DNA of 64,000 bases, taken from assembly GCA_002729515.1 (NCBI GenBank), contig PBYF01000138.1:20891-84890 (forward strand), given 5' to 3'. Under the pieces are notes generated by a model. It was given only the letters and a program-made list of their open reading frames with translations. It did not search any database and was not told the origin of the DNA. The DNA comes from Deltaproteobacteria bacterium (GTDB lineage: Bacteria; Myxococcota_A; UBA9160; SMWR01). The position numbers and the translations under genes are program-made. Below, in pieces: positions 8,511-17,018 of this stretch (positions are counted from its first letter, which is position 1; every line of letters begins with the position of its first letter).

Positions 8511-9776
8511 CGCGGGTCCCCGAAGCTTCGACTCATTGGGGTGCTCTCCGGCGAGAATCGCGTGCACCGAGGCGAGCACATCCGCAACGGCAATTCCCGT
8601 CATGCACTTCGCCTGGGAGAACCAGCAGGAAAGCACCTTGTTGTCGTGGACGAACATACACGGGGAGCAACCGAGACTCAGATAGTGGACGGCATGGCGC
8701 TGGTCTTCAGCGGAGTACAGCGGGCCGTAGAGAACCGGAGTCTCCGGGCCGAAGAGCGCCACCGTCGACGTGCCGACGGCGGCTGCGAGATGCATCGGAC
8801 CCGAATCGTTCGTGACGACGACATCCGCGTGGGCGAGCAGTGCCACCAGTTCCGCAACATCACAGCGGCCTACCAGGTTGACGACGCGGGAGCCGGTCTC
8901 GGAGAGATCCAGTACCGCTTGCACCCGGCCGCGCTCGGCGGAGGATCCCACGAGCACGACGTTTGCGGGAACTTGCGCCGTCAGGTGCACCAGAAGCTCG
9001 GCAAACTGCTCCGCGGGCCAGCGGCGCTCGAGGGCCATGTCGCCCGCGTTCGGATTGACCACTGCGAGCCGCTCGTCTTCTCGCCATGCCGGATCGGCGC
9101 AGAGCACCGCATGACAGCGCTCCCAGGCACCCTCGGGCGGCTCGAGTGTGGGCAGGATGGGGCTCCCTGAGACTCCATCCGCATTCACGGCGTTCATCGG
9201 ATCGCCTACGAGCAGGGTGAGGAAGTTCTGCGTCACGTGGCAGTAGGCGTTGAACGGAACTTCGGCATCGTGGAGCCGCCCGCGCCACTTCCCCTTGGCG
9301 CTGAAGCCGTGGGACCACGCCGGCGCCACCAGGTAGGACAGAATCGCTGAAAAGCGCGTGAAGAACTCGAGATCCAGGAGAAGGTCGTAGCGCTCGCGGC
9401 GCAGCGCCCGGATGGTGCGAAGCGCATCGAATAGGAAATGCGTCACACCCCGAGAGAGATCGATCCCGATCACCCGATCGATGTCGGGGTAGAGGTGCGC
9501 CACCGCCTCGTTCTCACCCAGCGAGAGAAAGTCGATCCGCACGCCGGGATGGCGCTCGCGCAGGCGCTCGAGCAGCGGGGAGGCGAGTACGATGCTCCCC
9601 ATGCCCCACATCTTGAGCAGCAGCACGCGCCTCACCGCTTCCGGGTCGGGCGGCGCGCGGCGCCGCCGCAGCAGGCGCTTCGCGCCGAGGAGTAATGCGC
9701 ACACTACCGGGCCCGCCGTGTTGTCGATCCACAGCGCGATGTCGTAGCGGCGCCGGCTGGGGCGCTTGTCGGCCAT
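8484..9776 (-). CDS. Glycosyltransferase family 9 (heptosyltransferase-like)
   Basis: GT-B fold enzyme of the ADP-heptose:LPS heptosyltransferase family (430 residues). Visible are LLLKMWGMGSIVLASPLLERL with the acceptor-domain loop, LVGRCDVAELVALLAHADVV, and the donor-binding TNDSGPMHLAAAVGTSTVALFGP. Two residue groups near the C terminus carry Cys (GCSPCMF, SCWFSQAKCM), as in related GT9 proteins. Last gene of a minus-strand operon, 9 bases after the preceding stop. It probably adds sugars to LPS core or another surface glycan. Confidence 0.9.
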   Translation of the reverse strand: MADKRPSRRRYDIALWIDNTAGPVVCALLLGAKRLLRRRRAPPDPEAVRRVLLLKMWGMGSIVLASPLLERLRERHPGVRIDFLSLGENEAVAHLYPDIDRVIGIDLSRGVTHFLFDALRTIRALRRERYDLLLDLEFFTRFSAILSYLVAPAWSHGFSAKGKWRGRLHDAEVPFNAYCHVTQNFLTLLVGDPMNAVNADGVSGSPILPTLEPPEGAWERCHAVLCADPAWREDERLAVVNPNAGDMALERRWPAEQFAELLVHLTAQVPANVVLVGSSAERGRVQAVLDLSETGSRVVNLVGRCDVAELVALLAHADVVVTNDSGPMHLAAAVGTSTVALFGPETPVLYGPLYSAEDQRHAVHYLSLGCSPCMFVHDNKVLSCWFSQAKCMTGIAVADVLASVHAILAGEHPNESKLRGPASLRTAGRG

Positions 9777-9785
9777 TCGAAGAGT

Positions 9786-11822
9786 TTAGTCCGATCGGCT
9801 CTGCTCGGCTCCGCCGGCCGTGCGAAAGCCGCTTATCGAAACGTCGCCGTAGCGCTGCTCCTCCTCGTAGCTCTCCTCGAGCCAGCGCAGCAGCGGCTTG
9901 CCGAAAACGAGCTCGTCTGGAAGGCCATCTACCCGCAGGGCGCCAGCATCCCACACCAGGTACCGGGGTGGCCGAGCCTGCAACTGCGCCAGCACCTCGT
10001 CGCGATGGGCCTGGGTCACGATCTGGTGTCCCATGGCGAAGCGAATCGGATTCGGGCGGTCGGTCAGGTAATAGTAGGCACCGTTGTTCGGCAGGAAGAG
10101 CACCGGCTCCCCGTCTTCCGTGTGACGCGTCACCCATTGGACGACCTGCATCACCCGAGGGTCCCCGACCGCCCGGCGGCCGTTGCGCCACACGCTCAGC
10201 AGATTCAGGTTGTGATCGAGGTTCTTCAGCGGTTCGGCGGGCAGGCTGAAGCCCAGGGTCGCAATCAGCAGGGCGAAGGCCGCCGCGCGCCACGCCGCGA
10301 GGCCCGCGGGCCAGGTGCCCGAGCGCCAGAACGAGAGGCCCCGGTCGGCCGCCACCACGAGCAGCACCACGGCCGCCGGCATGGTGTCGATCATGTGCTT
10401 GAGGTCGCTCCGGCCCAGGGCCGTTCGGAAGGCGAGCATTCCGAAGACCGCAACGGCGAGCACGCCGGTCCGGACGGGATCGCTGCGAAGACCTTCGACG
10501 ACCCCACGCACGCTCGCCAGGGGCGCCCGCGGGTCGAGACGCGATATCGGCAGCGCCCACAGCAATCCGCCCAGGCACACGGCGGGAACGCCGTAGCCGA
10601 GCTGGAACGCGAGCAACTCGCGTCCGCCCCAGTCCGAAATGGAAAATGGAATTGCCGATGCGAGTGCGGGGAAGGGAAGCTTGGCATAACCGGCAAAGAT
10701 ATAGGCCGGGTATCCCAGCATCTCGCGCAACATCGGGAGCAGCGCGTCGTTGGCCGCGTACCAGGAAAAGACCGGAACGATCAGCGCCGCACCCGCCGCA
10801 GCGAATACGAGCGCCGGGCGCCAGGCCGCGTGGAGCGCGAAGACGAGCGCTGCGACCACGCAGAAGGCAAGACCGAACTCCTGGCTGAAGAGAAGCGACA
10901 CGCCGGCGGTGAGACCGGCCAGCGCAACCAGGCTCCCGCGGCGCGAGATCAGCCATCCCAGCAGGAAGCAGAGGCCGATGAAGGCCAGGCCACTTCGCAG
11001 GTTGATCCACGGCAACAGGAACGGGACAGCCAACACGAGCAACCGGCGACGCACCAGGAGCGCCGTGAGCACCAGCAGGCCCGCGAGTGCCAGCACCCGT
11101 GTGGCCGAAAAGTAGAAATCCCAGGCCACAACCGAGCGGCCGAACACCTGCCAGGCCCCGAGGAGCCCGAAATCGTAGAGCGGGCCGTAGAGACAGAAGA
11201 AGTCCTTGCCGTGGAAACCGCCCTCCATGAGCGCATTCGCCCACGCCAGGTGCTGACCGATCTCGCCCATGAAGGGGAAACCGCCGAATACCCGAGAGGC
11301 ATCGGGGAAACGGTTGAGAACGCTCCAGAGGTTGGCCTGGAAGTCGCTCGTGAGCGCAATCGCGAGCAACACCGCAGCGCAGGAGAGCAGCGCCACGCGA
11401 CCCGGCGAGAGCGCCACCGGGTCGAGTCCGGTGGCGGTCGAAAGCTTCGAACCCGACCCGCCGAGGAAGAGCGCGCCCGCCGCCAGTGCGGCGGCGACCG
11501 CTGGACCCGCCGGGCCAGGCAGCCACAAGAGCGCGAGAAGTGAGCCGACGGCGAACGCCTCCACCGCAACCCGCGGGCCCACCGCGCGGCGGGTGAGCCA
11601 GCGCGAGGCGCCCCAGGTGACGAGAACGGCAACGGTGACGCTCGCGAGAAGCCAGAAGGTCTCCTGCTGTTGTGGATAGCGGGCCAGGCTGGCGAGGCTC
11701 ACGATGCCGAGTGCATTCTCGCGGTATTCGAAGTGCACCGGCAGCAGGCGCGCGGTCAGCAACGCCGCCGTCGCCGCGAGCGGCAGCGCCGCCGCGAGTC
11801 CGGAGTCCCGCGCTGCGCTCAC
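9786..11822 (-). CDS. Large polytopic membrane protein, probable GT-C glycosyltransferase
   Basis: 678 residues with at least 12 hydrophobic segments, followed by a soluble C-terminal region of about 120 residues (VMQVVQWVTRHTEDGEPVLF onward). The layout matches lipid-linked-sugar GT-C enzymes with a periplasmic C-terminal domain, but no acidic catalytic motif can be assigned with certainty. Start GTG 11822 lies in a GTGA overlap with the upstream gene's stop. The frame stays open 1 kb further upstream, but there it only shadows the neighbouring gene. Sits between another GT-C protein and the GT9 gene, which supports a role in surface glycan assembly. Confidence 0.75.
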   Translation of the reverse strand: MSAARDSGLAAALPLAATAALLTARLLPVHFEYRENALGIVSLASLARYPQQQETFWLLASVTVAVLVTWGASRWLTRRAVGPRVAVEAFAVGSLLALLWLPGPAGPAVAAALAAGALFLGGSGSKLSTATGLDPVALSPGRVALLSCAAVLLAIALTSDFQANLWSVLNRFPDASRVFGGFPFMGEIGQHLAWANALMEGGFHGKDFFCLYGPLYDFGLLGAWQVFGRSVVAWDFYFSATRVLALAGLLVLTALLVRRRLLVLAVPFLLPWINLRSGLAFIGLCFLLGWLISRRGSLVALAGLTAGVSLLFSQEFGLAFCVVAALVFALHAAWRPALVFAAAGAALIVPVFSWYAANDALLPMLREMLGYPAYIFAGYAKLPFPALASAIPFSISDWGGRELLAFQLGYGVPAVCLGGLLWALPISRLDPRAPLASVRGVVEGLRSDPVRTGVLAVAVFGMLAFRTALGRSDLKHMIDTMPAAVVLLVVAADRGLSFWRSGTWPAGLAAWRAAAFALLIATLGFSLPAEPLKNLDHNLNLLSVWRNGRRAVGDPRVMQVVQWVTRHTEDGEPVLFLPNNGAYYYLTDRPNPIRFAMGHQIVTQAHRDEVLAQLQARPPRYLVWDAGALRVDGLPDELVFGKPLLRWLEESYEEEQRYGDVSISGFRTAGGAEQSRSD

Positions 11823-13012
11823 GTCGCGGTTGCCCGAGCGCGAGAGATTCCAGCCGTGGCGAGAATCGCCAGAGCGACACCGAAGCACAACAGAACCGAC
11901 GCGTCGCGCAGTAGCACGAGGCCAATCGGCCAGACTGCGTGCCCCGCGATGTCCCAATGCCCGACCAGCAGCGGGCTTCCAGTGAGGAACGCGTATGCCC
12001 CATAGACGTAAGCGCCGAGCACGATGCTCAACAGGGCCGCCACCCGAACGTCGAGAAAGAGCAGGAACGGAACGCACCAGGCCAGGTACTGCCAGGCCCA
12101 GAAGCTCGTCAGACCATATACGGCGAGGAAGCCGCCGCAGACGCTCACGCCCACCACCCGTACCCCCGGATCGCCGCGCCGCCACCAGGCGATGAGCAGG
12201 ATCGGTACCGAGCAGACCAGCCCATTGGCCGCTGCGAGTGCACTCGCAAGCGGTGTATCGGCGAAGCGCAGCGCCGAAGACAGTCCCCACACCACCGCGC
12301 CGGCCGGAGTCTCGACGGGCGAGCCGCCGTAGCCGGCGATCCTGCGAATCAGCAACTCGGGCTCCTGCGCGAGCCAGGGCAGGAAACCCACCATCCCCAC
12401 GAGAAACGTCGCAACGGCAAACCGCACGCGATCGCGACTGCGCCCAAACCCGAGCAATAGCGCCGGCGCAGCGATCAAGACCGGCAGCTTTACCCACAAT
12501 CCGATTCCGAGAGCCGCACCGGCGAGCGTGGGGTGGCCGCGCGAAACCGCTATGAGCGAAGCGAGGGCGAACGCGGCAATCGCCGAGTCGGTATTGCCGT
12601 GGTAGGCGGAGAAGAGTACTGCCAGCGGGTTCAGCCAGTAGCCGGCACAGGCTGCCCAGCGCCAGGCCGACCCGGAAAATGCGAGCCAGACCAGGCCGGC
12701 CGTCGCAAGGTCGAGGAGGGCAAAGGGCGCGCGCAGTACCGCGGCGAAGGGGAGCCCAGTCGCCTCGGCTATGCGCACGGCACCGGAGAACCAGGCCCCC
12801 ATGAGCGGCGGGTGGTTGAAGACCTCGGCCATCTCGTACCAACCGAGGAGTCCCACGCGGTTGATCTGGTGACCGTGGTGGAGCTTGATCGAAACGTCGA
12901 AGGTGCCCTCGGTTCCGAAGACGAGGGCGCCGCGCAGCAGCGCGCCGACGGCGATCGAGAGCCAGAACCAGGCGCCCGGGCGCTTCAGGGTGGCAAGCCG
13001 CTCGTCGTTCAA
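11819..13012 (-). CDS. GT-C membrane glycosyltransferase
   Basis: 397-residue multispanning protein. After the first helix, a lumenal/periplasmic loop (GHQINRVGLLGWYEMAEVFN HPP) precedes helices containing WLNPLAVLFSAYHGNTDS, the NP...GxxD pattern typical of GT87/ALG-type polyprenyl-phosphate-sugar-dependent enzymes. WVKLPVLIAAPALLL also fits. TTG 13012 overlaps the upstream TGA (TTGA); the frame is open upstream, but that stretch is a shadow of the previous gene. Likely transfers a hexose from a polyprenyl donor; substrate unknown. Confidence 0.8.
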   Translation of the reverse strand: MNDERLATLKRPGAWFWLSIAVGALLRGALVFGTEGTFDVSIKLHHGHQINRVGLLGWYEMAEVFNHPPLMGAWFSGAVRIAEATGLPFAAVLRAPFALLDLATAGLVWLAFSGSAWRWAACAGYWLNPLAVLFSAYHGNTDSAIAAFALASLIAVSRGHPTLAGAALGIGLWVKLPVLIAAPALLLGFGRSRDRVRFAVATFLVGMVGFLPWLAQEPELLIRRIAGYGGSPVETPAGAVVWGLSSALRFADTPLASALAAANGLVCSVPILLIAWWRRGDPGVRVVGVSVCGGFLAVYGLTSFWAWQYLAWCVPFLLFLDVRVAALLSIVLGAYVYGAYAFLTGSPLLVGHWDIAGHAVWPIGLVLLRDASVLLCFGVALAILATAGISRARATAT

Positions 13013-14613
13013 GCCCGCCTCCGGTAGAAGAGGAAACCCGCGCAGAAGAGCGCGCTCGCCCCGGATACCGCGGCCCCGAAACCGAGCCCCGGCGGGCCGT
13101 AGCGGAGCGCGACTTCGCGTGTGCCGGAGGGAACCTCGATCACCAGCCACCCGACCTCGGTCGATGCAGACGCCCCATCGACGCTCCATGCGTCCGCCCC
13201 GGAATGCACCGGCAATACGAAGCGCGCCGGCGCCGCGGCATCGACCGCGTAGACGAGCCGGTTGGGTGCAAACGCCGTGAGCCGCGCCGCCGCGCCCGGA
13301 ACGTGCACCTCCTCGGGCTGCGGCCGGTGGTCACGGCGCGCAATCGCCGGGCCCGTTGCAGTCGCCTGCCACGGACGGCTCTCGATCCAGAGATCGACGC
13401 ACACGAGCACAGCGACGCCCCACGCCAGCACAGCCGCTTGCCGGGGCCCGTACCGCGCAGCGAGCCGGCGCAGCCGCTCGAGTCCCGGTACGGCGGCGAA
13501 GACCAGGCCAAAGAGCCCGAGCACGAGAAAGCGCGCCGGGCAGCGCTGCGAGCGCCACACGGGGAAGTCCTCGATCAGCCGCCAGAGCGGCGACGATTCG
13601 ACGGCGAGCACCGCAAAGAATGCGCCGACGAGAGCGAGTTCCCAGGCGCCGCGCGTCGCCACGAGACCCAGCGCCACCAAGGCGAACGCCAGCGGCCCCA
13701 GGTAGAAGGCGTACTCCCACCAGCCCGCACCCCACTCGAGGACGATGGACGGGTCGAGGCGCTCGGGCGTCTGGCCGCGCGCCAGCAACGAGGCGACGAG
13801 CGAACCCGCGGGAAGACCCTGGATGCGGGCCTCGGGCGCGTAATTCGCGAACTCGATCCAGAGCGGCGCGAGCTTTGCGGCGCCGAGCCCCGCGCTGAGC
13901 AGCACCAGCAGGCCCACGCGCCACAAGGGGAACCAGGCGCGCACGCGCAGCGCCCACAGCAGCGCCAGCGCACCGAGCAGGAGATTCTGCCACACGAAGG
14001 GCTGGTGCTGTCCACCCAGGATCGTGAAGGCGTTCAACGCGGCCGCCACCACGAGTGCGGCATCGCTCCCGAGTGCGGCACGGCGCACGAGCCACACCAG
14101 CCCGGGCAAGAGCCACGCGCCCATCGCCCAGTGATGGCCAACAGCGAGATGCGACGCGAAGAACCCGCCGAAGGCGAAGACGCCACTCGCGAAGGCGGCC
14201 ACGGGGGGCGCCCCGCCGAGATCGCGCGCGAGCAGCCAGCCGCCCGCCAGTCCGAGCGCCGTGAAGACGACGAAAAGGAACTTTACGTAGACCCCCGTCG
14301 GAAGCACCAGCAACAGCCACGCCAACGGCCCGAACGTCGGTGCCTCGGCATTCGCCAGGAAGTTTGGCGTCACCCAGGCATCCGCCATGTACAGCGGCAC
14401 GGCGCCGTACTCCGCGAACGACTGGCGTACCCAGTCGAAGTAGTGAAAGTGGTGCGTGCTCCAGTCGTGGCCGTGCAACGCGCCACCCAGCAGGAGCGGC
14501 GCCCAGAAGAGCGCCGCCAGACCCAGCGCGCCCGAAAAGATCGCCAGCAGTTCTCGGGCGGGCGGGAAACCCGGGGCGGTATCAGCCCGCCTCGGCAGGA
14601 ACTCTGCGATCAT
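13009..14613 (-). CDS. YfhO-like multispanning membrane protein
   Basis: 534 residues with about 12 hydrophobic helices and a C-terminal soluble beta-rich domain (about 410-510) before a last helix (VSGASALFCAGFLFYRRRA). The first loop (HHFHYFDWVRQSFAEYGAVPLYM) and the NAEAPTFGPLAWLL segment resemble YfhO and other GT-C-type proteins. ATG 14613 overlaps the stop of the ThDP enzyme gene (ATGA); sequence further upstream in frame belongs to that gene. It heads the run of three membrane proteins and probably serves surface polysaccharide or lipoglycan assembly. Assignment is by topology and context. Confidence 0.7.
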   Translation of the reverse strand: MIAEFLPRRADTAPGFPPARELLAIFSGALGLAALFWAPLLLGGALHGHDWSTHHFHYFDWVRQSFAEYGAVPLYMADAWVTPNFLANAEAPTFGPLAWLLLVLPTGVYVKFLFVVFTALGLAGGWLLARDLGGAPPVAAFASGVFAFGGFFASHLAVGHHWAMGAWLLPGLVWLVRRAALGSDAALVVAAALNAFTILGGQHQPFVWQNLLLGALALLWALRVRAWFPLWRVGLLVLLSAGLGAAKLAPLWIEFANYAPEARIQGLPAGSLVASLLARGQTPERLDPSIVLEWGAGWWEYAFYLGPLAFALVALGLVATRGAWELALVGAFFAVLAVESSPLWRLIEDFPVWRSQRCPARFLVLGLFGLVFAAVPGLERLRRLAARYGPRQAAVLAWGVAVLVCVDLWIESRPWQATATGPAIARRDHRPQPEEVHVPGAAARLTAFAPNRLVYAVDAAAPARFVLPVHSGADAWSVDGASASTEVGWLVIEVPSGTREVALRYGPPGLGFGAAVSGASALFCAGFLFYRRRA

Positions 14614-16286
14614 CGCCGGGTGGCGCGACTCTTGCGGGCGCTGGCGCGGATGTATCGCCGACTCACCGGCGAGCTGTCGTCGGGCGGCACGATGCATTCG
14701 ACGATCGCGAAGCCCTTCGCGTCGTGCGCGGTGCCGAGCGCCTCGCGAAGCTCCTCGCGCGTCTCGACGCGGATGCCGATTCCGCCCCAGGCCCGGGCGA
14801 GCTCCGCATAGGGCCAGGGCGGAATCTCGAGCAGTTCCTTGCGCGGCGTGACGGCCCGAAAGATTCCCCATCCAGCGTTGTTGACCAGCACCACGATCGG
14901 TGCGAGTCCGCGAACGGGAGCGTGGGAAATCTCGGGCCCAGTCATCTGAAACGCGCCGTCGCCGCAGAGCACGAGTGGGCGGCGCCCCGTGCCGATCTCC
15001 GCACCCATGGCCGCCGGCACCCCGAAACCCATCGACGCGTAATAGCCCTGCGCGAAATAGGTGCCTCCGCTCTGCATCCGTGTCTCGAGACCACCGAAGA
15101 GCATGTCACCGGACTCGGCGAAGACGTGGTAGCGGCGCCCCCGAGCCGAAGAGAGGAACTCATTCACCTCGACGAGCAGGTCGTTGATCGACAGCGGCGT
15201 GCGGCTGCCGGCGCGCAGCGGCGTCCGCTTCAGGTTGTCGTGGTACTCCACTCGCTCGGAGATCCGGGGCAACTTCTCCTTCGCGAGACGAGCGACGAAA
15301 TCCTTCAGCGTGACGTCGGTATAGGTGTGGAAGGAGATGTTCACGCGTCCCGACACCGCCCATATGGACCGGTCCCGCCGCACCTGCGGCTTGGCGGCCC
15401 CGAGATTTATGTCGGTGAGTTGGTTTCCCATGGAGAGGACGAGATCCGCGCTGCGCACACGTCTCTGGATCGCCGGCGCGCTGAAGGGGCCGACGTGGAT
15501 CCCCATGTGGAGTGGGTGGTCCATGGGAAAGACCCCCTTCGCCAGGATCGTCGTCACGACCGGTGCCGCCAGCTTCTCCGCGAGACGCCGGAAATCCCGC
15601 TCCACCTGCCCGCGGTAGAGCTCGACTCCACCGATCAGGATAGGACGCTTCGCGGCGCGCAGGCACCGGGCCGCTTCTCCCACCGCTTCGGCCAGCTTGC
15701 GAGAATCCGAGGCTCGGCGCGGAAAGCTGCCACTCCACTCGACGATGTGCTTCGGCACCGGGATCTCCAGGTCCACCAGATCGCGGTGAATCTCGAGATA
15801 TCCCGGCCTGTGCTCGGTCAACACCTGTCGCAGGGTCTCGTGCACTTGCTCAGCCATCCGCTCCGGGTGCTTCAGGATGCGGGCGGAGCAGGTGACCTCG
15901 GAGAAGATCCGGCACTGCGCCGCCACGTCCTTCACCTGGTGGTGCACCCCGGCGAGCTTGCTCTCCGCCTCTCCAGGACCTCCGGAAACGACGAGCAGCG
16001 GAATCTGCTCGGCGTAGGCGCCCGCAACGGGATTGAGGACGTTGTACCCCCCCGCGCCGTAGGTCACGCAGATCACACCGAGCTTGCGGGTGCTCCGCGC
16101 GTACCCGTCGGCTGCGAAACCCACCGCCGGCTCGTGTGAGAAAGTCACGATCTCGAGGCTGCGCTCCGCCCCAAAACGGTGGAAGAGACCGAGCACGAGG
16201 TCGCCCGGCAAACCGAAGACGTGTGTGACTCCGGCGCGCCGCAGGCAAGCGACGAGAAAGTCGCCCAGCTTCATCCGGCTCTTCAC
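14610..16286 (-). CDS. ThDP-dependent 2-oxoacid decarboxylase (indolepyruvate/pyruvate decarboxylase-like)
   Basis: 558-residue thiamine-diphosphate enzyme with the three-domain layout of the family. Key residues of the decarboxylase branch are visible: Asp in GLPGDLVLGLF, the ThDP-activating Glu in FSHEPAVGFAADGYAR, the His pair in LAGVHHQVKD, and the metal/ThDP motif LCGDGAFQMTGPEI...NNAGWGIF. The His pair separates it from acetolactate synthases. The substrate may be indole-3-pyruvate, phenylpyruvate or another 2-oxoacid. GTG 16286 has GGGAGGGG just upstream and overlaps the Nudix stop (GTGA). Its place at the head of a glycan-type operon is unexplained. Confidence 0.8.
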   Translation of the reverse strand: MKSRMKLGDFLVACLRRAGVTHVFGLPGDLVLGLFHRFGAERSLEIVTFSHEPAVGFAADGYARSTRKLGVICVTYGAGGYNVLNPVAGAYAEQIPLLVVSGGPGEAESKLAGVHHQVKDVAAQCRIFSEVTCSARILKHPERMAEQVHETLRQVLTEHRPGYLEIHRDLVDLEIPVPKHIVEWSGSFPRRASDSRKLAEAVGEAARCLRAAKRPILIGGVELYRGQVERDFRRLAEKLAAPVVTTILAKGVFPMDHPLHMGIHVGPFSAPAIQRRVRSADLVLSMGNQLTDINLGAAKPQVRRDRSIWAVSGRVNISFHTYTDVTLKDFVARLAKEKLPRISERVEYHDNLKRTPLRAGSRTPLSINDLLVEVNEFLSSARGRRYHVFAESGDMLFGGLETRMQSGGTYFAQGYYASMGFGVPAAMGAEIGTGRRPLVLCGDGAFQMTGPEISHAPVRGLAPIVVLVNNAGWGIFRAVTPRKELLEIPPWPYAELARAWGGIGIRVETREELREALGTAHDAKGFAIVECIVPPDDSSPVSRRYIRASARKSRATRR

Positions 16287-16903
16287 GATCCCCTCCCTGT
16301 CTTCGCCGCCGGCTGGCCCCCCGCTGCGGCCTTCGCCGCCGGCTGGCCCCCCCCTGCGGCCTGTTCAAAGAGATCGAGGAAGTGGAACGCGGCGAGCACC
16401 AGGGCGTGATCGATGCCCCCTTCGCGGACTGCGCGACGCACCTCGGCGGGGTGCATCAACTCGACGACCGTCTCCTCCGTACCGTCGTTCTGGATCTCGG
16501 TGAAGGGCCGAACACCCCGGCCCAGAAAGCTGAAACAGCGGTTGCCGAAGAGGGCGGGGTTCGGACTCACCGCACCGATCGGAACCACTTCGTCGGCCCG
16601 ATAGCCCGTCTCCTCGATCAACTCGCGTGCGGCGGCGTCCGCGGGCGCCTCGCCCGGGTCGACCATGCCCCCGGGAATCTCCAGGGTCACGTCGCGCGAA
16701 CCGTGCCGATACTGGCGGATCATCACCATCTCTCCTGCCGGAGTCACGGGGACGATGTTGACCCAGTCGTTGGAATCGATGCGGTAGAAGTCGTGGAGGC
16801 CGCTGTCTTTGGGCGACCGGGTCCGGATCCGGCTCACCGAGAAGACCGCGCATTCCTGCAACAGCTCGGTCTCGAGCGGGATCCACCGCCTGGGGCCCGA
16901 CAT
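16283..16903 (-). CDS. Nudix hydrolase, ADP-ribose pyrophosphatase-like
   Basis: 206-residue Nudix protein. The complete box GMVDPGEAPADAAARELIEETGY (G-X5-E-X7-REUXEEXGU) sits near residue 78, followed by NPALFGNRCFSFLG as in ADP-ribose/nucleotide-sugar pyrophosphatases. ATG 16903 was chosen; GTG 16921 in frame is an alternative. The C terminus ends in two copies of a 10-residue Ala/Gly-rich repeat coded by a 30-bp DNA tandem repeat, which looks like a recent duplication. First gene of the minus-strand operon, divergent from the ClC gene. Confidence 0.85.
   Translation of the reverse strand: MSGPRRWIPLETELLQECAVFSVSRIRTRSPKDSGLHDFYRIDSNDWVNIVPVTPAGEMVMIRQYRHGSRDVTLEIPGGMVDPGEAPADAAARELIEETGYRADEVVPIGAVSPNPALFGNRCFSFLGRGVRPFTEIQNDGTEETVVELMHPAEVRRAVREGGIDHALVLAAFHFLDLFEQAAGGGQPAAKAAAGGQPAAKTGRGS
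16301..16360. repeat. 30-bp tandem repeat, two copies
   Basis: Two directly adjacent 30-bp copies (16301-16330 and 16331-16360) differ at a single base. They lie inside the 3' end of the Nudix gene and code for AAGGGQPAAK and AAAGGQPAAK in its tail, keeping frame. Confidence 0.9.
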
Positions 16904-17018
16904 CGACGCGAAGGCTAGCACCCGGAGTTGCTAGGATGCCTGTACCCGGCGGACCGGAGCGCTCGCCATCGCATCCACCAACGAACAACCGCCCCGCCAA
17001 ACCAGCGGACACCTGTTC

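Noticed and set aside
10005..11543. 512-residue plus-strand frame inside the glycosyltransferase region
   Set aside because: Charged, repetitive composition typical of an antisense shadow; the minus-strand gene has clear membrane helices.
11823..12842. N-terminal extension of the 9786-11822 membrane protein into a 1018-residue frame
   Set aside because: The extension reads as low-complexity Arg/Gly and lies over the neighbouring GT-C gene; the GTGA junction gives a natural start.
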